From assembly GCF_015832195.1 (NCBI RefSeq), contig NC_052021.1:30840786-30904785 (forward strand): DNA of 64,000 nt. Reading direction: 5' to 3'. This document shows positions 41,311 through 53,031 of this stretch, in pieces. This DNA is from Motacilla alba alba. Its lineage: Eukaryota > Chordata > Aves > Passeriformes > Motacillidae. Below the pieces are notes generated by a model. It saw nothing but the letters and a program-made list of their open reading frames with translations, searched no databases and was not told the origin of the DNA. Every line of letters begins with the position of its first letter. Position 1 is the stretch's first letter. Made by a program: the position numbers and the translations under genes.

Positions 41311-44300
41311 GAGAAATTTAGTGGGTAGTAGATTTATGTGCTCGAAATTGTGTTTCCTTCATTCTGTTTGCATTGACCCCAGCTGGGGTCAGGTTTACAT
41401 GTGCAGAGCAATGATGTAGAGATTATTGCTGTTAACAGGATTCAAATACCAAAAAGGAGAAGACAACAGACACACCGAGGTCAACAGGTCAAAAGGGGAT
41501 TTGGGGATTTTCTAAATTAAAAATGCTTGACAAGGGCCTAGCAGCACCTACCAAAGAAAGTGCAGGGCAATGTTACTGAGATTTTTTTTTTTTTTGACCC
41601 TGGTTCCTTAACTTAAATTGGAATGATTGGTTTCAGCCAAAGTCAGTTGTGCCACGTTACCTTTCCAAATACAGAAGAGGATGAGTCTTTGTGTTCCATC
41701 CCATCTGCCTGTGCTGATTATGGCTAATTGATCACTTGAGATCGATTGGCTTCCTCAGGATAAGGGAATTCACTTTTTTGGTGTCCTTTTAACCAGCTAA
41801 CAAGAGGTCACCAGGTCAGGCACACTGAATTAATGGAGCAGTTAGAATGTGTGAATTATGGAGCCTTCTTTTCCAGGGAAGAGTAATCAGCTGTCTTGGC
41901 ATTACACAGAATTCATCTTTCTGGCTGTTATTTCAGTTATTTGTACAAAGCAGTTCAGTGGTGCTCACTCTTTATTATGATGAACAGATCAAAACAAGAA
42001 CAAGACTGGGCTTGTATTGGAGAAGAAAACAGACAAAAACTGGTCTCTTTTAAAACAGTTTTGCATTTCTTTCTGTTGGAGAATAGAAATTTGAGGCTTT
42101 TGTGCCTCAGAAACCTTTTTTCTGTTTGTTCCTAGGGCATGACTCTGGCTTTGTTCATGCTACTCAGCACAGATCTGTGGTACTCTGACAATGATTTAAT
42201 GAATTTATGTTGTCATTTCCATATCTTGCCTCCATTGCTCTTTCAGTGTTGGTTTTGGGTGCCAGAAAATGGAATTTTGATTCATGAGTCCACTCAGTAG
42301 GAATGTGTCTGATAATTGGTATTGCAGTGGTTTGCAGAGACATTGTGGGGATTCGGAACAAATAAAAATATTGCCAGTCTGGGATATCTGGGGGGACAAA
42401 GTAATTCTGCTTATATTTTGCCATGGTTTCACCATTGTTTCTTCCTTTTAGAGTGTAGAAATGAATTAATTGATTTGAACCTTTGTCTCCTGGGCCTGGC
42501 AGTTTGAAGCACCCAGGTGCAAGAGGTGTCTGCCATCAGCTGGGGCTGCCTGGAAAATAATTCTGGAACGAGGGGGAGTTCAAAAGATCCTCTTGAAGGG
42601 CATTTTCTCATGGAGGTTCTTTGAAATTCTGAGGAATTAAAGTGATGAAAGGTGGCTCTAGTCTGTGAGAGGAGGCAGATGATTGCTTCAAGTGTGCTTA
42701 TCTTTGTGATCTGTGGCTCTTTCAGTGGGTGCATTGACTAGGTATTGCCATAAAATGTATTTATTAAAAATGCAATCCAGAGAAAATCACTACTTTTAAG
42801 TTATAAAATGCTGATAAAACCTATTAAAGATCAGAAGAATAACACCTTTCTGATCTAAGTGTATTTTGTGTGTGCTGGGCTCCTGTTCTAGTCAGTATTT
42901 GTTATTGGAATGGAGTTGTTTCCTGCAGGAAGAAAACTCTGAAGCAACAGATTTGTTAAACCATCTCTTGAGGTTCCAGTGAAAGCAGGTTACAGACTAT
43001 GACTTAGGAGGAGATAATGAGGGAGAGCAGGACTTTTCTTATTAACTGGAAATTATAATCAATATCCCCCATTTTTCATTCGAAGTGCTGTTCATCCAAA
43101 GCCCTTGGCAAGGTGTTTCTCTTCTGAAATCTGCTATGGAACTATTTTTTCTGGTAAGAAATTCTATCTTAGATCAGAAAAATCCCCCTGAGCAAAAACC
43201 CGTGGTGGATCCAGTATATGTACAACACTCATGCTGCATTAGAAGAAAAGATATTTTGGTGAGAAAATCGCCAAAAGGTTTGGAGATGTTTCTGTTAGCT
43301 CTAAAAAGAAATAGGATCTGAACTGTTTGTGAGATGAATGATGGCTGTTCTGCACAAAGCTCAGAGCTGAACACCTAGAAAAAAATCCACCTTTCCTCTT
43401 TGACATGTGTCAAACCCAGCATGTGTCCCTGTCCCTGTTGAGCACTGTTCTTATGACCCATTAAAAATAACTTCAAATTTACTTCACTGTTTCTTTTGAA
43501 AATTCTGCTGATATTTTCTCCTCAGAGCTTTATTCCAATTTATGTTTGGTTTTGATCAGCTCAAGTCCATGAATGCGACTTCAAATTTTCTCAGGTTTCA
43601 GAGCAAGTTGTTTGTAAAAATCCCTGTTGGATTCTTTGTCCAGCATTGTCTGTACTGATGTATTGCAGATATTTATAAAATCAGAAAGCCATCATATTTC
43701 ATCTTCACTTGCTTGTTTTTTGACTCCTCACGCCTCTTCAGTGTTGGAGCTGTACCTCCTGTAAACACATGAGTGTGTGTGCTCTGTATTTTAAAATCTT
43801 GGGCTGTTTATTTGATTTTATGGATGTTTTTGTAGTGTCTATTTTTTCTCCATTGCAAATCTGTTGCTAATCTCTCATTTTTCTCAAAGATCCTTCACAG
43901 TGTTGTGCTGCCTGGAATACGCAATATAAAATGTATCTGGTGTCTTGCAAATCCATCTGAATTTAGGAAACCAAGCTGTGCTTAAATGAACAAACATTTC
44001 TATGTGGTTTAAAATAACTTTTAACATCCTTTGAAGTAGCCATGAGGATTTAATCACTGAAAAATTCCTTCCCTGTATGATACAGCTGCTCTTTACAAAC
44101 ATCTTACAGTATGGCCAGTTCCATCCTATGAATTTTCATAACTCTTTAGCTCTGGGCTACTGTGAGTGTTGTTTTTTTTTTTTTAAATCTCAAGCCAATC
44201 ACTTATTTCTCAATATTTTATCCCAGCTGGCCTCTGATATTGCCAGTGTTCTGAAGGCTTCTGTCCTTAGCCCTGAGTTATTTTCTGTCTCAGTGCTTCC

Positions 44301-45246
44301 AGTCTCATTGTTAGTCTCATCTTGCTTTCTGTAGGTGGCAGCAAGGATATTGTTCTGCTGGTGCTCTTTCATCTCTCCAAGTGTTTGCTCCAGACCTAAC
44401 CCAAGCAATGTGCAAATAAGTGTTTCACTGCAGAGGAAACACTCAGCAAACACGCTGAGCTCTGGCTATGACAGGAACATGGGGTTTTTCTGAAATACAT
44501 ATTCAGAGAACAGAACTGCAGTAGATCCTTTGCCTGAGAGGAATCACTGCTTTGGTTGAGTGGTTAGGATGAGAGAGAGCTCTTTGTGGCAAGGGAGCTG
44601 CATCCTATTCCAGAATTCTAATCTGAAACTCCCAGCACATCAGGGCCCTGGGGCATCCTTTGCCTCTGTAGTGGCTCCTGCCAGATCCCAGGACTCCAAG
44701 AGAGGAGGAGGAGTAGAAAGGGAGGAATGAAGTGCAGAACAGGTACCAGTGGAGAGGGAACAGCAGGCACTTGGGCATTCTCTGCTGATAAAATGGCTCT
44801 GCAGCAGCTGCTGCTGTAACTCAGCACATTCCAGAGCAGCCCTAAAGCAGCTCTGAATTTCAAGCGACCTAAGTTGTTCCCTAGATCCAGCAACATCCTG
44901 CATGTCCTGTTGTACAAGTATTGCTCAGGGAATTCAAGAAGAAGGATATTCTCTTGGCTCCTCTCTGAAGGTACAAAGCTGTGTCTCGAGTCAGGTGCTG
45001 AGGGATCTGTGTGCTGAGCAGCTGGGCCCATTCCCCTCCCCACCACCAGCCAAACAGGCCCTGGTGCTTTTCACAACTTATTTATGCTCAAATGCCCTCC
45101 GCTGGAAATTTTGTCCTACTCAGGGGATCTTCATATTCCATCACAATCCTGGGTGGAAAATATCAGGCTGGTCACCTTGCCCGAACCAATTCCCGCCTGT
45201 TGTTCCCTGATTTGCACTCAGGGTCGGGATGTTCACAGAAAACACC

Positions 45247-45340
45247 AAGGTGGGTGTGGGAGTGTGGATCTGCTGGAGGGCAGGAAGGCTCTGCAGAGGG
45301 ATCTGGACAGGCTGGAGGGATGGGTTGAGGTCATTTGTTT
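45247..45340 (+). mobile_element. CR1 LINE internal fragment
   Basis: In forward orientation the phrases GTGGATCTGCTGGAGGGCAG, 'gaaggctctgcagagggatctggacaggctgga' and 'gatgggttgagg' match, from memory, a recurrent segment in the 3' half of avian CR1 elements, upstream of the 3' UTR-like tail. The remainder of the element downstream is not recognisable, so the copy is truncated at both ends or very diverged. Confidence 0.75.
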
Positions 45341-46795
45341 TATTGTCAAGGATTAAATGAAGAACTGGATAGTGAAGTGTCTGCAAACTGGTAACATCAC
45401 CTTGGGAACACTGTTCACGTAGACTCACAAAAAGTTACCCAGACATCTGTTGAAACAGAAATTTTAATGTGTATTCACATAGAAAACAGGATTTCAGTTT
45501 CAGAAGTCATCAAATCAGAAATGGTTCAACTCTGACCTAAAAAACCCAAATTGAGATGATCCTGCTGAGTCCTGGTAACATTTCACAGCAAGCATGGGTG
45601 AGACTCGTGCTGCTCAGGAGGGGCTGAGCCGTGTACCCTGCAAGTCTCAGTGTCCCTCCAGGCTTTCCCTCAGGCACTACAGAACAGCACCAGTGCTGCT
45701 GGCTGAAGCAGAGAGGTTTTCTTACCCCTGTTCCTTCTCTCCCCTCCTTGCCCACTGCAGTGTGCTGGGCAGGGAGGGCTGAGGCTGTTGGAGCTGTGTT
45801 TAATGTCCAAGACTTAGGGGGAAAGTGGAGTAAAATAAGATCTTTTTTCAATAAAAGGTTCTCATGTCAAGAAAGATGAGATTTTCTTTTGTTCTCCGCT
45901 GCAGGGAATGCCTTGGGGAAGCAGAGGATTCAAGCTTTTAATTTACTTTCCTCTTGGCTCATACTTTGCAGTGGGAGCAGACGCAGAGCCCCACTGCTGC
46001 TCTGTCTCAGAACTGTGTGTGTCTGAAGGAACGAAGCTTTCCTGCTAACTGCAGTATGCTGCTCCTTGCTGCCTGTTACCCTCATGAATAAATGAGCAGG
46101 AGCAAGTGGAAGATTGCCCTCATTTTCATCATGTGTGAAATCCACCTGCACCTTCAGGCATTAATTAGCTGAGCCCTTACCTCACCACCCCTGAGTAAGC
46201 AATCCCCTTGTTTATTTGGCAATGAAAAGAAAAGAAACGCAGCCCTACAGGCCTAGCAGTGTTGTGAAAAGTGGCAGAAAATGGCCAGCTTCTACCCACT
46301 GAAAAGACAAATGCTTCTCTCTGTCCCCAGTGCCAAATACTCATCCCAGAGCACACTTGCAGTGAAGAGTGCCAACAGGAGCAGCTGTTTCTACTGTCTA
46401 CCATTGCTTTACTATCATAATAATTTAAACACTTTCTGTCACTGAAAGAGATACTGCAAGAGTGAATTGGTGCAGAAGTACTCTCCCAAACAGAGACTTT
46501 AACCTTAGTTTGCTCCGTAATATCTAGACCCCTATCTACAGATATTCTTTTTCAGAGGAAAAAACTCAAGAGCTTCTTTTCTTTCAGAAAAACAGTGTGT
46601 TTATGGGGGAGGGAATAAAGCTGCCTCTGTCACACACCAGTTTGAACCCACACTGGCCTGCTGCATAATCTGGTGGTGCACATATCTGAGTTTCAGACCA
46701 GTCTGGATTTTGTAACTTTGGGTTTCCAAATTTAGGTTTACACATTTTCTTTTCTTTCTGATATACTTTTGTTTCTTTACTTCTACACACTGTTA
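45341..46795. other. Unique sequence, locally GC-richer
   Basis: No gene or transposon was recognised. The part at 45560-45830 is GC-richer and gives overlapping frames of up to about 104 codons on opposite strands. None carries a domain or coding-like CpG retention. Confidence 0.5.
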
Positions 46796-46924
46796 TATAG
46801 GTATATTCATATCTGAACTGTTCTGGATTGATGGATAAGGGCTAGTCCAATTCCATGTAATATAGGTATATTCATATCTGAACTGTTCTGGACTGATGGA
46901 TAAAGGCTAGTCCAATTCCATGTG
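46796..46924. repeat. 65-bp tandem duplication, two copies
   Basis: Two head-to-tail copies, each starting TATAGGTATATTCATATCTG, lie at 46796-46860 and 46861-46924. Apart from the last bases they differ at about two internal positions (GGATTG/GGACTG and AAGGGC/AAAGGC). The high identity points to a fairly recent local duplication. Confidence 0.95.
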
Positions 46925-47328
46925 CTTCCTTTACTGCTTGAAGCTGGTGCTGGGATGTGGATGCAGAATTCCAAGAGATTTTTGTGAAAGACTGCACCTT
47001 CCCTGAGCAGGAAAGTCAGGCAGCTCACAGTGAAATAAATCCTAAGTAGCAGTGGTATTCTTTTTTCTACTGGAACTGCAGGCAGGTTTCAAAGGAGAGC
47101 AAATGGGCCTGAGGATAATTCATATAGCAAAAAAAGTATGTGTGAAACGTTTCCTCCTTAAGGCAAAATTTTAGCAAAGCTGATTTTGAAAAGACCAAAA
47201 AGTTATTGGTAGGATTTGCTATAGAAATCCTGAGCAGCAACGTGCACAGACCTAGGTACATTTCAGTGCTGAAATTTGGTCATGTCAGGTTTATGTACCT
47301 TTGAATTCTCTTATTATATAATATGCTA
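46925..47328. other. Unique non-coding sequence between repeats
   Basis: No gene or repeat was recognised in this 400-bp interval. Minus-strand frames overlapping it are short and partly derive from the neighbouring duplication. Confidence 0.55.
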
Positions 47329-47432
47329 TGTAATATTCCCACATCTATCATGGAATATTCTGGAATACATGGAATTCTAATTCTGGAATATTACCTGGAA
47401 TATCATGTAATATTCACATCTAGCACGGAATT
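47329..47432. repeat. Direct repeat beside a CR1 terminus
   Basis: A segment starting TGTAATATTC and continuing 'acatctatcatggaat' at 47329-47356 recurs at 47406-47432 as 'tgtaatattcacatctagcacggaat'. The 50 bp between them is filled with GGAATATTCTGGAATAC-like units. The second copy runs straight into the terminal motif of the adjacent CR1 fragment. Confidence 0.8.
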
Positions 47433-47532
47433 GCTGCATGGTTTGGGTTGGAATGGACCTTAAATTCCTCCACTTCCAACCCCTCTGCCCTGGGTAAGGA
47501 ACCTCACCCTAGAGCAGGCTGCTCAAAGCCTG
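47433..47532 (-). mobile_element. CR1 LINE 3' end fragment, truncated
   Basis: Reverse-orientation CR1 tail. It starts with GCTGCATGGTTTGGGTTGGA and continues with 'atggaccttaaattcctcca' and 'ttccaacccctctgccc'. It ends with the 'agagcaggctgctcaaagcc' region corresponding to 'ggctttgagcaacctg' of the element. About 100 bp are left. Confidence 0.88.
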
Positions 47533-48420
47533 CTCATATATAAGCCTTACACAAAAAAATACACACACATGCATGTATAAATTTGGCTTTGAGCAGTTTA
47601 GAGGGGAGGGATGAGAACTGAAGCAAATGAAACACAGAACAACTGTATATTGAAAGAGGAATCCCTGTAAATAAACAGGAGGCAGCCCCGAGCATCCTGG
47701 CAAGTGCTGTGGTTCTGCCAGCCAGAAAATCTTGAGGAGACCTCTCAAGCTTTGCCTGTGAGAAGATTTGTGTTGCAATGAACCTTGGGGTTTTTGGAGC
47801 CAGGAAGATGAAACAAAAGCTGTGCTGGCAGAGCAGAAAACAGTGTTTCAATAGCAGATCAGAACTGAATCTTTGGAGGCAGAGGAAAACAGTCATTAAC
47901 AAAGATGATCATTGTATTTATTCTGTTAAAATAATATTTGTTGGAGTCTGTGAGAATATTTTGTATTTGAACCACTGCCAGTAATGTTAAGCTAGAAAAT
48001 GAAAGAAAAACAGTTTTATCATGAAATATAGCATTGTGTGCTGAATGTGATGCGGGGCTCTGCTGATAGTGTCAGCCTGGTAAACACCTCCTGCTCACTG
48101 CTGGGCTTGGAGCATTTGTCACACCCAACAGCAGCAAAATGGACCTGGAGAGCCTCTTATCTGAGAGCCTGTGTGCAGCACTCCTCCTGACTGCCTGCAG
48201 CATGCAGTGATAGCAATCACACAGTCCATCACAGTCATGGGGCATCTTTGGCACTGAACACTCCCTGTCAGCTCTGCAATCAGGGACAGGCACAGTGCAA
48301 CAGCTGAACAGCAACGAGGTCACAACATGCTGACATCTTCTAGGGACAAATTCCTGCAGGGCAGGCATGTAAAGTACCTGGAAAAGGACAAGGACCTTGA
48401 GCTGGGTGATGGACATGAAG
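47533..48420. other. Unique sequence between two CR1 fragments
   Basis: No gene was recognised. Minus-strand frames of 122 codons (47534-47902) and 114 codons (48072-48416) are open but have no recognisable domain. They overlap or abut CR1 ends and are considered chance. Confidence 0.5.
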
Positions 48421-48644
48421 GGTCGGATGGGATTTTGGGCAGGGATTGTTCTTTGGGAGGGTGAGCAGGCCCTGGCACAGGGTGCCCAGAGCAGCTGTGG
48501 CTGCCCCTGGATCCCTGGCAGTGCCCAAGGCCAGGCTGGACAGGGCTTGGAGCAGCCCGGGATAGTGGAAGTGTCCCTGCCTTGTCAGGGGTGACACTGG
48601 GTGGACTTTAAGTTTCCTTACAACCCAAACCGTTCAGTGATTCA
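48421..48644 (+). mobile_element. CR1 LINE 3' end fragment, best preserved
   Basis: About 225 bp of forward-orientation CR1 tail, the longest in the window. It starts at 'cggatgggattttgggcagg', then 'ggtgagcaggccctggcacagggtgcccagagcagctgtggctgcccc', then 'tccctggcagtgcccaaggccaggctgga' and 'gggcttggagcagcc'. It ends with 'caacccaaaccgttcagtgattcat'. It carries the termination region of the element only, with no intact frame. Confidence 0.93.
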
Positions 48645-50261
48645 TTTATTTATTGCTGCAAAGGTGGTGGTGAATTTGTACATTTAGTGGGTAGCTGCAA
48701 TGGAGATAGTGACCAAGATCCAGAGGAGTTTAGGCAGCGAGTCTTTTCAGTGTTCACTTTAATGAGACAAGGATAAAGCAAAAGTGGAATCATTACAGCC
48801 CTTTCTGACAGCAGAAAGCCAGTGAACTTGTGGCTGTACAGTCAAAATAATGTTCCTGCAGTTTGTGGGTTTGTTACTCTCCTGTAGTGCCAACGTGCTC
48901 TTTATCATCTCTTCTCAGTTCTGTCTCGAACTGCTACAATAACTTTGCACTTTGAGAGAAGAAGTTTGGGTTATGTTTTTAAAGGCAGAGAGTCTGCAAA
49001 GAGCAGATAAAGCACATTTTGCTGTGCTCTTGTAGTTGTTCATCAAGGCACATCTACCAGTTTATTTCAGATCTGCCCTGCCATGGACATTCTCTAATGA
49101 TCCAGCTAAAAGATGTACCCTTGTCCCCTAAACAAGTTAATTCTTTTTCATTTCCTTTACCCCTAAGCAGTGCTGAGTTTTATCCAACAGTGCAAATCCA
49201 GTTGCTGAAAGTTTAAGGGTTTTAAGCCATTTCCTGATGTCTGTTACTTCTGGTCTTTTGTAGTTTGGTTTTATAATTGCACTTAATGAGAATAAAAAGT
49301 ACAATAGTAGTGTATATTCTCTTGGTTATTTATGAAGTCATTATGCCATTCCCTAAAAAAATAGCTCTGGAAGCATCCTTAACTTTTCAGCTTGAAAATC
49401 ATGACTGCTTCTGGTGTGTGGACTATTAATGGTAGTACATTTTCCATATATTTTCTTCAAATTTCTTTTGTAAATTAATCTCAGAGATCATTTTCCAGTG
49501 CTATTAATACTGCTGTGTGCCTGGGAGCTCAGAGGCTTTAATAAAACATACCTGTACTTGGCCTACTTCTTTCTTCCTATAGTGACATTCATTAAAAACA
49601 ACTCCAGTGAACTCTGTAGAGTTTCTCTGGTCTGAAACAAGAGATCAAATTAGGCCAATGCATTTGCTGCATCCCCTCATACACTTTTCTTTTTCAAAGT
49701 AACGGGCAAATACAACCAGTTTGAATAAATGTGGGAATGCTTTGAAAAAGATGGCCATGTGTGAAATTATCTATTGTTTTTTTAATACAGAGATAGGGTT
49801 TTGTATGGGATTTCTCACACAACCAGACTTGATTTGGAGCCACACTGGAGGGGTGCTGTCTGCAACATGTAATTCTATGTTGTTTGGGAAGATTGGGCTC
49901 TGGTGAGGAATCCAGGGGAGTGTTTTGGGTAGAAATCCATAGCTGAAGCACCACTTGAGCTCTGCAGAGCTAAAATGCTGCTTTTTTGCATTTAGCTAAG
50001 TGGAAAAACCATATGTCTGCAGTAGAGATTCCTGTCAATATCCCTTTTGCTGTTCTGTGGGAATAAAGAACTGAGAAGATTTGCAGCACCACAGTAGAAA
50101 GCCACTGAAGATGAGCAGGGAGAGGGCCTGAGAAGGGATAAGTGCTCAATTCAGCAAATGCTCTGAAACCTGGCTGCACCATGACTGAAAACTTGAGGGA
50201 AAAACAGCACCAAAAGCTGCCAAACATCTTGGAACTGAGATGAGTGAGTTTTAGTTGCAGG
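48645..50261. other. Unique AT-rich non-coding sequence
   Basis: No gene, RNA or transposon was recognised. Short overlapping frames near 49694-49954 occur on both strands and are treated as chance. Confidence 0.55.
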
Positions 50262-50411
50262 TATTGGTGCCCGGTCAGAATAAAAGATATAATAGTAATA
50301 TAAATACATATTAAAATATATAAAAATATATAAAAAATAGAAATATATAAAAATTAAAACATATATAAATAAAATAAATATAAAAATATTGGTGCCCATG
50401 CTCAGAATAAA
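50262..50411. repeat. AT-rich block flanked by imperfect direct repeats
   Basis: TATTGGTGCCCGGTCAGAAT at 50262-50281 recurs at 50387-50408 as 'tattggtgcccatgctcagaat'. Both copies continue into AAA. The roughly 105 bp between them is almost pure A/T, with ATATAAAAATAT-type units. The arrangement suggests a local duplication followed by AT-rich expansion, or an insertion with an unusually long target duplication. Confidence 0.8.
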
Positions 50412-52660
50412 TCCTGGTGGGGTGGGGTGGGATGTGTGTGACACACAGAAATGTGTCTGAGCACCACTGAGTCCATGGTGGAAGGGTTTAAGGTTCCCTC
50501 CCTTGCCTGCAGGAGGGAACAGGGCAGGTAAAACAAAGATGTTTGGACAGGGCACCTGGACAGACACACAGCTTTTGCAGGTGAGAGAAATCACAAGGAA
50601 ATGTAGCTCTGCTAGGGAGCTTAGCTGGCGACTCACCTTCTAAATGGGTGCATTTGAGGGAAACTCTCCAAAAGGAATGAGAATGGCTCAAGCTCTCCCT
50701 AGATTTCATCAAGAGTTTAGGACTGGGCCTTGTGAGGCAGAAAATATTCCCAAACCCTGCATATTTTCTGCATGAAATGACTTTTTGAAGTTGAAATGGA
50801 CTTTTTTTTTCATTTAAATGAGATCAATGTCAGAAAGTATATGACAGTGTGAGTTTTGAGTGGCTTTCAAGTAGCTGTTTTGCAAACATCTCCAGAATGT
50901 CAGCTTTACAAAGCTACAGATGAAAAATGAAAATTCTCATGGAAAATTCCTTGGAATAAATAAATGTACAATCTTTTGGGATAGAAATCATAGATACTGC
51001 ATTAAACACACTTCTCTATCAGTTTAAAAAAGTGAAATATGGGTGTGGGCTAGAGAAGCATTTCTGAATTGCTCAGCATCTGGTGCCAGCTGCAGCAGGG
51101 GTTTGTGGGGAAGATGTTGGTGCTTATCCTTAGACTGGAGCACTAATGGACTTTGGGATTAAGAACCTCAGCTCATTTTTTCCTGGTGTTTCTTTGCATA
51201 TTCCTTTATTAGCACAGTAAATTTGCTGCAGAATGTAGGATTTGGGCAGTAGGTGTGCTGTACCTGGGTGCCACTGAGCCTGGGACACACCAGTGACCAA
51301 ATAACTTCAGGAGTTTGAGTCCCTAAATTATTATTCAGTTATTACTAAATTATTATTTATGCCTATGTTATTGGCAGCCCACAAAGTACTGCCCATGCAG
51401 GGTGGAAATGCAGGATATCCTGGGGCTGTTACCAGGCCTGGAGCACTGAAGGCATTCCCAAGAAATCCCCAAGGGAAATAAAACTCAGTGCTTAGGAAAC
51501 ACTGTGAGTTCCTGCTTTGTCTTGTCACTGAATCTCTAAATAAATCTTGATAATGCCCTTTGGAGAGTGTGTGTGTTTTAGAAACGTTTTTGAGTTGGTT
51601 TGTGATTTATTAATATTCCACCTTTCAGCAGAGAAACCATGACAGATGGAAAGGCAGTTGTAACAGGACTGGCTCTGATATTTAAATGTCCTGATGTATG
51701 CTGAAATCTCTATCAGACAGCCTGTATTTGGAGACATCCTAGAGTTTGATTTAAGAATTTGAAATTAGAAACTACTTCATTTCAGCAGCATTCAGTTTAT
51801 AGACCTGCATGGTTTATTACAGCCAACACCACTGCATTCATTATGCATCACAGAGGAACATCATTTACTCAGGACAGGTGCTTTTTTAACCAGCTAAAAT
51901 GGTGAAAATCTTTTACTAGGCTCTAAAATGCCTTGAAAGAAGTCAGATTTGTTTCTGAACAGAAATTAGGCAAGTTAAGTTCCAATTAGTTCAGTGTGCT
52001 GAGTAAACACATCAATCTGGGTAAAATCTGAGTACAGATTGTGCCTGGAAGCTGATCCCAGGTGCTTTATTAAGCAGCTCATTGTAAGCATGGGGGAGTC
52101 AAAGAACATTAAAAAAAGTCTCATTAAGTACCTTGATGGATTTGAGCCAATTATTAAACTTCATCTTTGTCCCCCTATTCTCTAGAACTTTTTCCTGTTG
52201 GAGAAATGGACTTTACTACTCATGCCTGTGGGAAGTAAAGTCAGGACAGAAAGTGACTGATGGTTGGAGTTTAGCATTAATTGTAGTTGTTGCTTCCATG
52301 TCTTTTGTCTGGCTGTTTTTCAAGTTTTAAATCATTCTGTTTGGGAGGCAGAAATGTCAAAGCTTCATTTTTGCCTGCTCCATGTGCTCCGTGTGCTTTT
52401 CTGTGTTCAGGTCCAAGGGACATAACTTGATTTGTTTTCTGCCTGGTGAGATGCATGGAAAGAGGGATGCTCTGCCTCAGACTCTCATGGAACAAGTGCA
52501 GAAGAAATCCCCTAAATTCTGTCACCCTGGAAGTTTTTGAATATCAATGAACTGGAAAGATCAAGGCACATTACAGCCACTCAGTCTGACACAGACTGGG
52601 AGTGGGGTGGACATGTCCCCAAGGTGACAGATCAGGCTGGGACACAACATTGCTAGGAGA
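50412..52660. other. Unique non-coding sequence
   Basis: No supported gene or transposon. The interval 51780-51880 reads like a possible conserved non-coding element (few simple repeats, several ATTA/TTAT cores), but this is untested. Confidence 0.5.
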
Positions 52661-52672
52661 GTGTCTGATCCC

Positions 52673-53031
52673 CTTCATATTCCACAAAAATGCCAGGGAA
52701 AAGTCTGATATGCTTCATATTCCACAAAAATGCCAGGGAAAAGTCTGATATGCTTCATATTCCACAAAATGCCAGGGAAAAGTCTGATATGCTTCATATT
52801 CCACAAAAATGCCAAGAAAAATTCTGCTATGCTTCATATTCCACAAAAATGCCAGGGAAAAGTCAGATATCCTTCCTATTCCACAAAAATGCCAGCGTGG
52901 TGTCTGATATCCTTCATATTCCACAAAAATGCCAGGGAAAAGTCAGATATCCTTCCTATTCCACAAAAATGCCAGGGGAAAGTCTGATATCCTTCCTATT
53001 CCACAAAAATGCCAGCGTGGTGCCTGATCCC
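52673..53031. repeat. 40-bp minisatellite, nine copies
   Basis: Nine head-to-tail units start at 52673, 52713, 52753, 52792, 52832, 52872, 52912, 52952 and 52992. Each contains TTCCACAAAAATGCCAG. The third unit has lost one A and is 39 bp. Variants form a mosaic: units 6 and 9 carry GCGTGGTG in place of GGGAAAAG, and units differ between CTTCATATT and CTTCCTATT. Copy exchange is implied. Because 40 is not a multiple of three and the unit is poor in stop codons, long repetitive frames appear (plus strand 52690-53175). They are not evidence of a gene. Confidence 0.97.

Larger units (their letters stand above)
29902..45246. other. Long unique AT-rich non-coding stretch
   Basis: Apart from simple repeats (poly-A at 33773-33787, TAA repeat at 41294-41310, poly-T near 41581-41595) and a doubtful CR1 remnant at 36610-36715, no gene or transposon was recognised. 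GC-richer islets at 30450-30720, 33950-34080 and 44618-45046 give longer open frames. The longest is a 142-codon minus-strand frame in the last islet. They show no domains, no CpG enrichment and no obvious splice context. Confidence 0.5.

Noticed and set aside
44618..45046. 142-codon minus-strand open frame in a GC-richer islet
   Set aside because: No domain, no CpG retention and overlapping alternative frames on the same strand. Length is explained by the local composition.
47534..47902. 122-codon minus-strand open frame
   Set aside because: It begins beside a CR1 end, has low-complexity hydrophobic stretches and no domain. Considered chance.
50151..50636. 161-codon minus-strand open frame with a very hydrophobic middle
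   Set aside because: The hydrophobic part is the translation of the AT-rich block (Phe, Ile, Tyr, Leu only). This is not a membrane protein signal.
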